64,000 nucleotides of DNA from Cellvibrio sp. UBA7671 (lineage in GTDB: Bacteria; Pseudomonadota; Gammaproteobacteria; Pseudomonadales; Cellvibrionaceae), in the NCBI GenBank assembly GCA_002483145.1, contig DLHJ01000002.1, positions 1-64,000 of the forward strand, read 5' to 3'. The number at the start of each line of letters is the position of its first letter. Positions within the stretch are counted from its first letter, which is position 1. The position numbers were made by a program, and so were the translations under genes. Under the pieces are notes generated by a model. That model was not told the origin of the DNA and made no database searches. It saw only the letters and a list, made by a program, of their open reading frames with translations. Below are positions 53,245 to 62,818 of this stretch, in pieces.

Positions 53245-54390
53245 GTGTCTGATCACATACACATAGGTATTGTTGTCGGAGAGGCATCCGGAGATATTCT
53301 TGGCGCAGCACTGATGCAAGAGTTGCGTCGCCACTTTCCCACAGCAGAATTTTCCGGTATCGGTGGCCCGCGCATGTTAGCGCAGGGTTTTCACTCGTAT
53401 TTCCCACAGGACCGTTTAGCGGTAATGGGGCTAGTTGAGCCCTTGAAGCGCCTGCCGGAATTGTTGCGTATCCGCAAATTTTTACGCGAGCATTTTATCG
53501 CTAATCCTCCCGCTGTATTTATCGGCGTGGATTCACCCGACTTTACCATTCCTCTTGAAGCATCACTTAAAGAAAAAGGTATTAAAACCGTTCATTATGT
53601 GAGCCCCTCAGTCTGGGCTTGGCGACAGAAACGCATTATTAAAATTGCGCGTGCAGTTGATTTAATGTTGACGCTCTTGCCTTTCGAAGCAAAGTTTTAT
53701 CAGGAGCATCACGTGCCGGTGGAATTTGTTGGGCATCATCTTGCCGACGAAATTCCATTGCACGTCGATAAAATTGCCGCACGTAAATTGCTGGGCTTGC
53801 CTGAGGAGGGTCGCATAGTTGCACTGTTGCCTGGAAGCCGCGCGAGTGAAGTGGAACGGATGGGTGAAGTGTTTATGCGCACTGCCGTTTACTGTTTAGA
53901 ACAAGATCCCAGTTTACAATTTATTATTCCTGCGGCCAGTCCGGATCGCTACCGCCAATTGCATATTGAATTGAATGAGTTTGTCGATTTTCCTATCGAA
54001 TTAATTAATGGCCATTCCCATGAGGCTATGGCAGCAGCTGATGTGGTTTTATTGGCGTCAGGTACGGTCACGCTTGAAGCCTTGTTGTTGAAAAAACCCA
54101 TGGTGGTTGCCTACAAGATGGCACCACTCACATTCAAGATTTTATCTTGGTTAGTAAAAACGCCTTGGGTGTCATTACCTAATTTACTGGCGCAAAAAAT
54201 GTTGGTGCCGGAGTTGTTACAAAACAACGCCACTCCTGAAACACTCAGTACGGCAGTGATGAACTATTTTGAAAACCCTGAAGAAGCACAAACATTAAGT
54301 CAAACCTTTGCTCAAATGCATATCGAATTAAAACGTGACGCGAGTGCCCGAGCAGCGGATGCAGTGGCTCGTTTGATTAAACAACAGTAA
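53245..54390 (+). CDS. lpxB: Lipid-A-disaccharide synthase
   Basis: 381 residues from a GTG at 53245 with CCGGAGG three bases further upstream. A GT19 glycosyltransferase that joins UDP-diacylglucosamine and lipid X. It has [73 protein letters not shown] and [24 protein letters not shown] 94-base gap with a repeated TCTAGA palindrome separates it from lpxA. Confidence 0.97.
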   Translation: MSDHIHIGIVVGEASGDILGAALMQELRRHFPTAEFSGIGGPRMLAQGFHSYFPQDRLAVMGLVEPLKRLPELLRIRKFLREHFIANPPAVFIGVDSPDFTIPLEASLKEKGIKTVHYVSPSVWAWRQKRIIKIARAVDLMLTLLPFEAKFYQEHHVPVEFVGHHLADEIPLHVDKIAARKLLGLPEEGRIVALLPGSRASEVERMGEVFMRTAVYCLEQDPSLQFIIPAASPDRYRQLHIELNEFVDFPIELINGHSHEAMAAADVVLLASGTVTLEALLLKKPMVVAYKMAPLTFKILSWLVKTPWVSLPNLLAQKMLVPELLQNNATPETLSTAVMNYFENPEEAQTLSQTFAQMHIELKRDASARAADAVARLIKQQ

Positions 54391-54407
54391 ATTACGCAGG
54401 TGTCTTT

Positions 54408-55016
54408 GTGCTTGAACCTTTTATCAGTGCGTATCAAGGTCTACTCGGTGCTGGTTGTGATGAAGTAGGTCGCGGACCGCTAGCGGGTGATGTAGTTGCA
54501 GCTGCTGTTATCCTTGATCCGGAAAATCCTATTGCAGGTTTGGATGATTCCAAAAAACTCACTGAAAAAAAGCGTGAGCAGCTATTTATTGAAATTCAAC
54601 AAAAAGCCAAGAGCTGGTGTATTGCGCGCGCGTCTGTTGCTGAAATTGATAGCATTAATATTTTACAAGCTAGTTTGCTTGCTATGACTCGCGCGGTTCA
54701 AGGACTACATATTCAGCCTGAACATGTGCTGGTAGATGGCAATAAATTACCTAAATGGCATTACCCTGCTGAAGCAGTTGTGAAAGGTGATAGCCGAGTT
54801 GCCGCGATAAGCGCAGCTTCCATTCTGGCCAAGGTAACCCGTGACCGTGAAATGATTGCGTTGGATAAAACTTATCCGGGATATGGTTTTGCTGATCACA
54901 AAGGTTATCCCACCAAAGTGCATATGGATGCCTTGGATAGATTGGGCATTACACCCATTCATCGCACTTCCTATGCGCCAGTGCGTGCCAAAATTGAACA
55001 AATGAAATTGTTTTAA
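54408..55016 (+). CDS. rnhB: Ribonuclease HII
   Basis: 202 residues from a GTG at 54408 with AGGTG upstream. It cuts RNA in RNA-DNA hybrids and at single ribonucleotides. Catalytic acids are visible in [23 protein letters not shown] (Asp-Glu pair), VLVDGNKLP (Asp) and [12 protein letters not shown] (Asp). The standard order lpxB-rnhB-dnaE is kept. Confidence 0.97.
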   Translation: MLEPFISAYQGLLGAGCDEVGRGPLAGDVVAAAVILDPENPIAGLDDSKKLTEKKREQLFIEIQQKAKSWCIARASVAEIDSINILQASLLAMTRAVQGLHIQPEHVLVDGNKLPKWHYPAEAVVKGDSRVAAISAASILAKVTRDREMIALDKTYPGYGFADHKGYPTKVHMDALDRLGITPIHRTSYAPVRAKIEQMKLF

Positions 55017-55043
55017 TGCCCTAACGCCCTTCAGAAAATACTT

Positions 55044-58000
55044 ATGCCTGCTGCTAATTTTGTCCACCTGCGTTTACATACTGAGTTCTCACTGAGCGAT
55101 AGTTTGGTGCGGATTAAATCGCTCGTTAAGCGCACGGCAGAATTAAATATGCCAGCTTGTGCGATTACCGATCAGACCAATTTTTATGGCCTTATTAAGT
55201 TTTATAAGGCTGCACAAGGTGCTGGTGTCAAGCCCATTGCCGGTAGTGATTTTTGGATTGCGAGTAACGATAGTGAAGGTAAGCCAACACTCATTACCTT
55301 ATTGGCGATGAATGATCGCGGGTATAAAAATATTATCGAATTAATTTCGCGCGCGTGGCGTCATGGCCAGCAACAAGGTGTTGCCTACTTGCAGCGCGAA
55401 TGGATTAGTGAGTACAGCGAAGGCGTAATTGCACTGTCCGGCGGAAAGTTTGGCGATGTGGGTATGGCGTTACTCGGTGGCAGAACACCGCAAGCCGGTG
55501 AGTTGTTACAGGGGTGGATGCGTGATTTTCCCAATCGCTTTTATTTAGAGTTACAGCGTACCGGGCGCGAAAACGATGAAAATCACCTGCATGCAGCAGT
55601 TGCACTGGCAGCAGAAATGAATTGCCCCGTTGTTGCAACCAATGATGTACGCTTTTTAAAAGCCAGCGAATTTGAAGTACATGAAGCGCGTGTGTGTATT
55701 AGTGAGGGTCGTGCATTGGATGACCCCCGACGGGAGCGTCGCTACAGCGATCAGCAATACCTACGCTCTGCGGAAGAGATGACGGAATTATTTAGTGATA
55801 TCCCCGAAGCCATCACCAATACCATCGAAATTGCCAAGCGCTGTACGGTTACAATTCAAATGGGTAAATACTTTTTACCTGCATATCCGGTGCCGGAAGG
55901 TCTTACTGAAGCAGAATTTTTCCGGAAAATTTCGCACGAAGGTTTGGAGCAGCGGCTTGAACGTATTCTTGACAAATCTTCCCCCGATTATGCGGAGCGC
56001 CGTAAAGTCTACGAAGACCGTTTGACCTTTGAGTTGGATATTATTAACCAGATGGGATTTCCTGGTTACTTCCTGATTGTAATGGACTTTATCCAATGGG
56101 CGAAAGATCACGACATTCCCGTTGGGCCGGGTCGTGGTTCGGGTGCTGGATCGCTCGTTGCCTATTCATTAAAAATTACCGATCTTGATCCGCTGCAATA
56201 CGATTTGCTGTTCGAGCGCTTTCTAAACCCTGAGCGGGTCTCCATGCCGGACTTTGATATCGATTTTTGCATGGACAACCGCGACAAGGTTATTTCTTAC
56301 GTTGCCGATAATTACGGCCGCGATGCTGTAAGTCAAATCATTACCTTCGGTACCATGGCTGCAAAAGCGGTAGTGCGCGATGTGGCGCGGGTGCAGGGAA
56401 AATCTTACGGTCTCGCCGATAAACTTTCCAAGATGATTCCCCCCACTCCGGGTATGACACTTGCGCAAGCGCTTGAAGAAGAGCCGCAACTTAAAGAATT
56501 TATCGAGCAGGATAGCGATGCCGGTGAAATTTGGGAGATGGCGGTGCAGCTTGAGGGGTTGACGCGTAACGTCGGTAAGCACGCCGGCGGTGTCGTTATT
56601 GCTCCCACCAAGCTTACGGATTTTTCGCCGCTTTATTGCGATGAAACTGGCGGAGGTTTGGTTACCCAATTTGATAAGGGTGATGTGGAAGAGGCGGGCT
56701 TGGTGAAGTTTGACTTCCTCGGTTTGCGCACGCTCACGATTATCGATTGGGCACGCATTATGATCGATAAGCAGCGCGTTAAAAAAGGCGAAGCTCCGCT
56801 TGATATAAGTGCAATTCCACTTGATGATCCCAAAACATTTGGCTTATTAAAACGCGCTGAAACCACCGCCGTATTCCAGTTGGAATCGCGTGGTATGAAA
56901 GACCTGATCAAGCGGTTACAGCCAGACAATATTGAAGATCTTATTGCATTGGTGGCGTTGTTTCGTCCCGGCCCATTGGAATCGGGCATGGTGGATGACT
57001 TTATCAACCGTAAACACGGGCGCGCGCAAGTCGCGTATCCCGATGCAAAATTTCAGCACCAAAGTTTAAAGCCGGTACTTGAGCCGACTTATGGCGTTAT
57101 TGTTTATCAAGAACAAGTCATGCAGATTGCCCAGGTGCTTGCTGGTTATACACTCGGTGGTGCCGACATGTTGCGTCGTGCGATGGGTAAGAAAAAACCG
57201 GAAGAGATGGCCAAGCAGCGTGAGGTTTTTGAAAACGGCGCAAAAAGTCAGGGCGTTGATCCTGAGCTGGCGATTAAAATTTTTGACTTGGTAGAAAAAT
57301 TTGCGGGCTATGGTTTTAACAAGTCCCACTCTGCAGCCTATGCGATTGTCTCTTACCAAACCGCGTGGTTGAAAGCGCATTACCCAGCGCATTTTATGGC
57401 GGCGACTATGTCGTCGGATATGGATAAGACCGATAAGGTGGTTACCTTTATCGAAGAATGCCGCACCATGAAATTGAAATTATTACCGCCGGATGTGAAC
57501 TCTGGCGAGTTTCATTTTACAGTGGATGACGCGAGTAGAATTATTTATGGCTTGGGGGCCATTAAAGGGTTGGGTGAAGGCCCGGTTGAATCGATTATTG
57601 CGGCGCGCAATGAAGGTGGCCCTTTTAAAGATCTATTTGATTTCTGCGCGCGTGTTGATCCGCGCAAAGTAAACAAGCGTGCGATGGAAGCGATTATCCG
57701 CTCCGGTGCTGCCGATAATCTCGGCCCGACCAGCAATACACCGCAACATAATATCGACCATGACCGCGCAGTGATGTTTGCCGCTATGGGTGAAGCCGTT
57801 AAAACCGCTGAGCAAGCCATGGCCAATACCAATGCAGGTATGATGGATTTGTTCGGTGCGGTGATTGCCAATGACGAATCCAACCGCGATGTGTACAGTG
57901 ATTTCCGCCGTGTGCGCACCTGGACTATGAAGGAGCGCTTGAATGCAGAAAAAGAAACTCTCGGTTTGTATCTCACCGGCCATCCAATTGATGAATACGA

Positions 58001-58577
58001 AAGTGAACTCACTCATCTGGTTAGTTCGCGTATCGCCAATTTAAAACCTGAGAAAAGCACACAGACTATTTCCGGTTTGGTCATCTCCCAGCGTATCGTG
58101 AAAACCAAGCGCGGCGATAACATGGCAATCCTGACGATTGATGATCGCACCGGGCGCATGGACGTTACCCTTTTTGCCGAGACGTTTAATAACTCGCGCG
58201 ATGTGTTATCAAAAGATGGGTTGCTCGTGATTAGTGGGCAAGTCAGGTATGACGACTTCAGTGGTATGTTAAAAATGAGTGCCGATAATCTGCGCTTGCT
58301 TGCTGATGTGCGTCAGGAAAAAGTACGGGAACTTTGGCTGGAGTTGGAATCCGGTGCACTGCCCGCCAGCTTTTCACGCGAGTTGGGTGAGATGCTGGAT
58401 CCCTATCGCCAGTCCCCTCAGCAAGAAGCTCGTTGCGCGATTGTCGTTGATTATTTGCGGAGCGATGCGCGTGCACAATTGCGTTTTGGCAGCCAGTGGA
58501 ATGTGCGTCCGGAAGACGAATTATTACAGCGCTTGCGCGATAGCTATGGCAGCGGAAAAGTGCGTTTGGTTTATTAA
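55044..58577 (+). CDS. dnaE: DNA polymerase III alpha subunit
   Basis: 1177 residues, slightly longer than E. coli DnaE (1160). The replicative polymerase catalytic subunit. PHP domain at the N-terminus (FVHLRLHTEFSLSDSLVRIKSL); palm with GPGRGSGAGSLVAYSLKITDLDPL and the catalytic aspartates in PDFDIDFCMDNRD (about 410); fingers with HAGGVVIAPTKL; a later GYGFNKSHSAAYAIVSYQTAWLKAHYP; and a C-terminal OB fold (TISGLVISQRIVKTKRGDNMAILTIDDRTG) with the tau-binding region behind it. A terminator follows at 58611. Confidence 0.98.
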   Translation: MPAANFVHLRLHTEFSLSDSLVRIKSLVKRTAELNMPACAITDQTNFYGLIKFYKAAQGAGVKPIAGSDFWIASNDSEGKPTLITLLAMNDRGYKNIIELISRAWRHGQQQGVAYLQREWISEYSEGVIALSGGKFGDVGMALLGGRTPQAGELLQGWMRDFPNRFYLELQRTGRENDENHLHAAVALAAEMNCPVVATNDVRFLKASEFEVHEARVCISEGRALDDPRRERRYSDQQYLRSAEEMTELFSDIPEAITNTIEIAKRCTVTIQMGKYFLPAYPVPEGLTEAEFFRKISHEGLEQRLERILDKSSPDYAERRKVYEDRLTFELDIINQMGFPGYFLIVMDFIQWAKDHDIPVGPGRGSGAGSLVAYSLKITDLDPLQYDLLFERFLNPERVSMPDFDIDFCMDNRDKVISYVADNYGRDAVSQIITFGTMAAKAVVRDVARVQGKSYGLADKLSKMIPPTPGMTLAQALEEEPQLKEFIEQDSDAGEIWEMAVQLEGLTRNVGKHAGGVVIAPTKLTDFSPLYCDETGGGLVTQFDKGDVEEAGLVKFDFLGLRTLTIIDWARIMIDKQRVKKGEAPLDISAIPLDDPKTFGLLKRAETTAVFQLESRGMKDLIKRLQPDNIEDLIALVALFRPGPLESGMVDDFINRKHGRAQVAYPDAKFQHQSLKPVLEPTYGVIVYQEQVMQIAQVLAGYTLGGADMLRRAMGKKKPEEMAKQREVFENGAKSQGVDPELAIKIFDLVEKFAGYGFNKSHSAAYAIVSYQTAWLKAHYPAHFMAATMSSDMDKTDKVVTFIEECRTMKLKLLPPDVNSGEFHFTVDDASRIIYGLGAIKGLGEGPVESIIAARNEGGPFKDLFDFCARVDPRKVNKRAMEAIIRSGAADNLGPTSNTPQHNIDHDRAVMFAAMGEAVKTAEQAMANTNAGMMDLFGAVIANDESNRDVYSDFRRVRTWTMKERLNAEKETLGLYLTGHPIDEYESELTHLVSSRIANLKPEKSTQTISGLVISQRIVKTKRGDNMAILTIDDRTGRMDVTLFAETFNNSRDVLSKDGLLVISGQVRYDDFSGMLKMSADNLRLLADVRQEKVRELWLELESGALPASFSRELGEMLDPYRQSPQQEARCAIVVDYLRSDARAQLRFGSQWNVRPEDELLQRLRDSYGSGKVRLVY

Positions 58578-58610
58578 ATCTACTTTTATTATCGCCCTTC
58601 AACGTCACGG

Positions 58611-58640
58611 AAAGGCTGTGCTGCAGTCTTTTTCTTTTTT
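58611..58640 (+). terminator. Intrinsic terminator of the dnaE superoperon
   Basis: AAAGGCTG, a five-base loop, CAGTCTTT with one G-T wobble, then a T-rich tract. It is 34 bases after the dnaE stop. Confidence 0.65.
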
Positions 58641-58775
58641 AATGCTATAGATTTGTTTAGATAAACCTGTTCTAAAAAATCAGCTGCTAAAGATTTTTTC
58701 AGTCTCTTGCTTCCATCATATCCATCTAAACTCTAATTGAAAGGTCTAAAAAACTGAATGATGGAGGGCAGTAAC

Positions 58776-59225
58776 ATGTCATCAATTCTTGTTAAAGATT
58801 ATATGCAAGCCAATGTGCAGGCGATTAAGGCGGATGCCAGCGTGCGCGAGGTGGTGGAGCATTTACTCAAATGGAATATTACTGGCGCACCAGTGGTGGA
58901 TGCGAGCATGGCAGTGGTGGGTTTTGTGTCGGAACAAGATTGCATTAAAGAAATGTTAAACAGCGCTTTCTACGCTGAGGATTCAGCTCTGGTCACCAGC
59001 ATTATGCGGTGTGATGTGCTGAGTGTTACTCCGGATACCAGTATTCTGGAGATCGCGGAAATCATGCTCGGTAACAAACCTAAAAATTATCCTGTCACTG
59101 AGCACGGCAAGCTGGTGGGGTTGATCAATCGCCGGCATATCTTGCAGGCCTTAAAACAACACAGTGGGAGCTACTTCTCACCGGGCCGTGAGCGCCCATT
59201 ATTTTCTCTGGTACAAGTTATGTAA
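58776..59225 (+). CDS. Two-CBS-domain protein
   Basis: 149 residues from ATG 58776, chosen because GGAGGG at 58763-58768 sits seven bases upstream; ATG 58758 would contain that site. It consists of a pair of CBS motifs forming one Bateman module (VKDYMQANVQAIKADASVREVVEHLLKWNITGAPVVD, then IMRCDVLSVTPDTSILEIAEIML). CBS pairs bind adenine nucleotides and regulate partner proteins. No fused effector domain is present. It lies alone between dnaE and accA, which are adjacent in many relatives. Partner unknown. Confidence 0.85.
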   Translation: MSSILVKDYMQANVQAIKADASVREVVEHLLKWNITGAPVVDASMAVVGFVSEQDCIKEMLNSAFYAEDSALVTSIMRCDVLSVTPDTSILEIAEIMLGNKPKNYPVTEHGKLVGLINRRHILQALKQHSGSYFSPGRERPLFSLVQVM

Positions 59226-59474
59226 TAGCGTCTACTGCTTAGGGGTTTGTTCCTCAGTGGGGCAAATCCTGACGCCACATCTTTTCAGTCCGGTTTAAGG
59301 TCCAGGCACTCCCTTCATTTTCGCTGGAAAAGATCGACTAAATCGCCCATTTCGCGTAAGGTAGCGCCCCAATTGTGCTGCCTGTTAGACTGACTAAAAA
59401 GCCATCAGTAGCAGGCTGCAGCACTCACCCTATAAGTCAAAATGGTAGTTTGCTACCCGGATCAAGAGCTCGCT

Positions 59475-60422
59475 ATGAATCTGAATTATCTGGATTTTGA
59501 ACAGCCCATCGCCGAACTCGAAGGCAAGATTGAAGAATTACAACTAGTGGGCAACAGTTCCGATGTGAACATCGCCGATGAAATCGCCAAGTTGCGTGAA
59601 AAGAGTACCAAGTTGACTGAGACAATCTATTCCAAGCTGACCGCTTGGGATATCGTAAAAGTCGCCCGTCACCCGCACCGCCCGTATACCTCTGATTATA
59701 TTTCCCGTGTGTTTACCGAGTTTGACGAGTTGCATGGTGACCGTCACTTTGGTGATGACGCAGCTATTATTGGTGGCGTAGCACGTCTGGACGGCAAACC
59801 GGTGATGGTAATTGGCGAAGAAAAAGGCCGTACTGTCAGTGAAAAAGTTATGCGCAACTTCGGTATGCCGCGTCCAGAAGGCTACCGTAAGGCTTTGCGC
59901 TTGATGGAAATGGCTGAGCGTTTCAAGCTCCCGGTATTGACCCTGATTGATACTCCCGGTGCCTATCCTGGTATCGACTCGGAAGAGCGTGGTATTTCTG
60001 AATCTATCGCACAAAACCTAGCAGTTATGTCGCGTCTGCGCACCCCGATTGTCTGTACAGTAATCGGTGAAGGTTCTTCTGGCGGCGCCTTGGCGATCGG
60101 TGTAGGTGACCAGCTCAACATGCTGCAGTATTCCACCTATTTCGTTATCTCCCCTGAAGGTTGCGCCAATATCATTTGGAAAACCGTTGCTAAAGCACCA
60201 GAAGCAGCGCAAGCAATGGGTGTTACCTCAAAAATTTTGCAAGACTTGGGCATTGTTGATGAAACCATTCCCGAGCCTCTGGGCGGCGCCCATCGCAATG
60301 TGGACGATATGGCGAAAAAACTGCAGGAACGTTTAGTGGCGCAGGTTGATCGTTTGAGCAAAGAACCAGTTGATGCATTACTTGAACGCCGTTATCAGCG
60401 CTTGATGAGCTATGGTAATTAA
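59475..60422 (+). CDS. accA: Acetyl-CoA carboxylase carboxyltransferase subunit alpha
   Basis: 315 residues from ATG 59475, matching the family start ([19 protein letters not shown]). With AccD it forms the carboxyltransferase that makes malonyl-CoA. It has the conserved [61 protein letters not shown] and [16 protein letters not shown] (oxyanion glycines). A terminator follows. tilS, often next to accA, is absent here. Confidence 0.98.
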   Translation: MNLNYLDFEQPIAELEGKIEELQLVGNSSDVNIADEIAKLREKSTKLTETIYSKLTAWDIVKVARHPHRPYTSDYISRVFTEFDELHGDRHFGDDAAIIGGVARLDGKPVMVIGEEKGRTVSEKVMRNFGMPRPEGYRKALRLMEMAERFKLPVLTLIDTPGAYPGIDSEERGISESIAQNLAVMSRLRTPIVCTVIGEGSSGGALAIGVGDQLNMLQYSTYFVISPEGCANIIWKTVAKAPEAAQAMGVTSKILQDLGIVDETIPEPLGGAHRNVDDMAKKLQERLVAQVDRLSKEPVDALLERRYQRLMSYGN

Positions 60423-60442
60423 TCCAAAATAAAATTTTGAAT

Positions 60443-60476
60443 AAAAAAACCGCTGATGAGAGTCAGCGGTTTTTTT
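60443..60476. terminator. Bidirectional intrinsic terminator
   Basis: AAAAACCGCTGA and TCAGCGGTTTTT pair around a six-base loop between the convergent accA and protein-kinase genes, with A and T runs on the two sides. Confidence 0.85.
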
Positions 60477-60494
60477 ATGGGAGTTAATTGAAGA

Positions 60495-62693
60495 TTAATT
60501 TTCCCGCTTGAAAATGCTATCGGAAATCTCACGAAAAATATTGCGTCTTCGCGGTCTGTTTTCGTTTTTGATTTCATTCTCTATTTGTTGTGCCGGGGTT
60601 TCTTGTACCAAGCGCAAGCCAATGGACTTGCGCGATTTGCTTGCAGTAATTGCCACTTGCGAATAAGCCGTAATGGCTTCAACTTTACTGGCAAATGATC
60701 CGCCACGCACTCTGCGTTTTATACAGGCTGATGCGGGAGTTTTATCAGCGCAATCATTTACCCATTCGGCGACATTGCCAGCGGTATCGTGGATGCCAAA
60801 ATCATTGGGCGGAAAACTGCCTACCGGCTGCGTTTTATTGTTAAAGAAGCTTGCCCAGAATGATTTGCAGCCACGGCGACAATTCGCCCGCTCATGTGCG
60901 TCATTTTCATTGTTACCCCACCAGTAACTGCTGGTCGTGTTTCCACGCGCGGCATATTCCCATTCGGCTGCTGTTGGTAGGCGATAATTTTTACCGGTAG
61001 TTTTGCTAAGCCAATTGGCGTAGGCGATGGCATCATCCCAGCTGACATTAATGACCGGGCGCTCACCGCGGCCCCAGCCCATATCGTCAGGTAATGCGCG
61101 ATTGGTTGCTAGCGCAAAAAAATCGTATTCATTAAATGTAATTTCGTAGCGACTGACTAAGTAATTATTTTCCAGCACTACCGTATTAGCAGTGCTGCTA
61201 TTGGCATCGCCCATTAAAAATGAATCGCTATAAACCTCTACCATTTCTGGTAATGGCAGTTGGTTTGGGTTGGCAATTTGTGCTGATTTTTGTAGCGCAA
61301 TGTCCCAGGTTTGGTTACGTGCATTAAGCCTTATCCATTTGGTCTTGGTTGCATAACCCGGGTGGCTGATTTCTATATGGTAAGCAGCGGGGGCGAGTGG
61401 CATACCGGTTGAATATTTATCTTTGATATTGAGTATGCGAACCCGCGCTTCAGCGGGTATAGGATTAATAGTTAGCGGCAATAAATTGTCGCTCACATTT
61501 TGGTGGGCGTTTGTTGTCTCATCACTCCCGTTTGCAGACAGCTGTGCCCATTGTTCACGTGTGCTGGTACTGGGTTGTTCATCAACAAACATAAAACCTA
61601 TCGCCAATAGTACAAGTAAACCTAGCGAACCATAAACCCAGCGCAGTTTGTTGCGGCTATCGTTAAATATGCTTGATGTTGGACCAGCCATATAACCAGG
61701 TGCCGCGACAAGTGTCTGCTCTAACTGCGAGCTGGTGATGATAGTTGGCTCTGCTGGGGATGTGGAAAGTTTCCCCGCTGTCGCATTAAAAAACGCGGCA
61801 GATCTATTTGCAAAAAATCGTAGGTCTTGTGCTATGAGACTGCCTAATGTCTTGACTAATTGAACAGATTTCACAGTCCCACCGCCAACCATCATCAGCG
61901 ATTTGTTGCTGGCAATAGGTTCGAGTATATCAATCAGCTCGCGCGCTGTTTGGAAGCGCTGCTCCGGTTTTTTGGCGAGCAGTTTGTCCATTATCGATTG
62001 CAGTGCAAATACATTCAGTGGAAGCTTGGGGGCTTGCTCATGAATATGTTTTATTCCCAATGCGAGCGAACTATCTGCTTGAAACGGACGCTTGCCGGTA
62101 AGCATTTCATAGAGCACTACACCAAGGCTGTATAAATCCGATCGCCCATCGCTGGTCTCGCCCTTTGCTTGTTCCGGGCTCATGTAATAGGGCGTACCGA
62201 TTACTGCTCCCACTTGCGTCATATTCGCTTTAGATTTAATTGTGCGTGCTATGCCAAAATCGGTGAGTACGGGTGAGTCATCTTCGCGGAACAAAATATT
62301 TTCTGGTTTGATATCGCGATGAACGTAGCCTTTGCTGTGAGCATGTTCCAATGCAGCAGCAATTCCCAAGGTGATTTTTAATGCAGTGTCAGTCGCAACT
62401 CCCTGCGTGATTTTTTCATCCAATGAACCTTTGGGTAAAAACTCCATGGAGATATAATTAAATTTTTCATGCCGACCTATGTCGTAAATCGGAATAATAT
62501 TCGGATGTGAGAGTTGGCCGATTATAGTAGCTTCGCGTTGAAAGCGTTGGTGAAATTCCGGATCTTGATCCAAAGACGGCTTCATGATTTTAAGTGCAAC
62601 AGTACGCCCAACACTGTGTTGGGTGGCTAGGTAAACAGTCGCCATACCGCCACTGTTGATTTTTTTGATCAGTGTGTAGCCGGGGATTTGCAT
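60495..62693 (-). CDS. Membrane Ser/Thr protein kinase with PEGA and FGE-sulfatase-like domains
   Basis: 732 residues. Residues 6-260 are a Hanks-type kinase: glycine loop INSGGMATVYLA, ATP lysine in VALKIMKP (K35), HRDIKPEN (D127), DFG (145-147) and GTPYYMSPEQ. One transmembrane helix (351-370) separates it from an extracytoplasmic part: a PEGA-like domain (about 405-475) and an FGE/SUMF1-like domain (about 485-705; NVSWDDAIAYANWLSKTTGKNYRLPTAAEWEYAARG split over it, GNVAEWVNDC, RVRGGSF). The catalytic cysteine region of true formylglycine-generating enzymes is not seen, so this domain is more likely a sensor or binding module. It probably signals an external cue to cytosolic targets. Confidence 0.88.
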   Translation of the reverse strand: MQIPGYTLIKKINSGGMATVYLATQHSVGRTVALKIMKPSLDQDPEFHQRFQREATIIGQLSHPNIIPIYDIGRHEKFNYISMEFLPKGSLDEKITQGVATDTALKITLGIAAALEHAHSKGYVHRDIKPENILFREDDSPVLTDFGIARTIKSKANMTQVGAVIGTPYYMSPEQAKGETSDGRSDLYSLGVVLYEMLTGKRPFQADSSLALGIKHIHEQAPKLPLNVFALQSIMDKLLAKKPEQRFQTARELIDILEPIASNKSLMMVGGGTVKSVQLVKTLGSLIAQDLRFFANRSAAFFNATAGKLSTSPAEPTIITSSQLEQTLVAAPGYMAGPTSSIFNDSRNKLRWVYGSLGLLVLLAIGFMFVDEQPSTSTREQWAQLSANGSDETTNAHQNVSDNLLPLTINPIPAEARVRILNIKDKYSTGMPLAPAAYHIEISHPGYATKTKWIRLNARNQTWDIALQKSAQIANPNQLPLPEMVEVYSDSFLMGDANSSTANTVVLENNYLVSRYEITFNEYDFFALATNRALPDDMGWGRGERPVINVSWDDAIAYANWLSKTTGKNYRLPTAAEWEYAARGNTTSSYWWGNNENDAHERANCRRGCKSFWASFFNNKTQPVGSFPPNDFGIHDTAGNVAEWVNDCADKTPASACIKRRVRGGSFASKVEAITAYSQVAITASKSRKSIGLRLVQETPAQQIENEIKNENRPRRRNIFREISDSIFKREN

Positions 62694-62782
62694 TTTTATA
62701 AATAAATCAGATTTGTATTGGCAATCAGGGAGGTTGTGCGAGCGGCTATTTTAGCGGAATTTGCTGAATAGAAACTGGCTAG

Positions 62783-62806
62783 TTTGCACAAATCCATTTG
62801 TGCAAA
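62783..62806. terminator. Perfect hairpin between the kinase and ygiQ genes
   Basis: TTTGCACAAA, a TCCA loop, TTTGTGCAAA: a ten-base-pair perfect stem 13 bases beyond the ygiQ stop. It lacks a T-run, so it may stabilise the mRNA 3' end rather than terminate. Confidence 0.5.
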
Positions 62807-62818
62807 GCAGGTCGAGTA

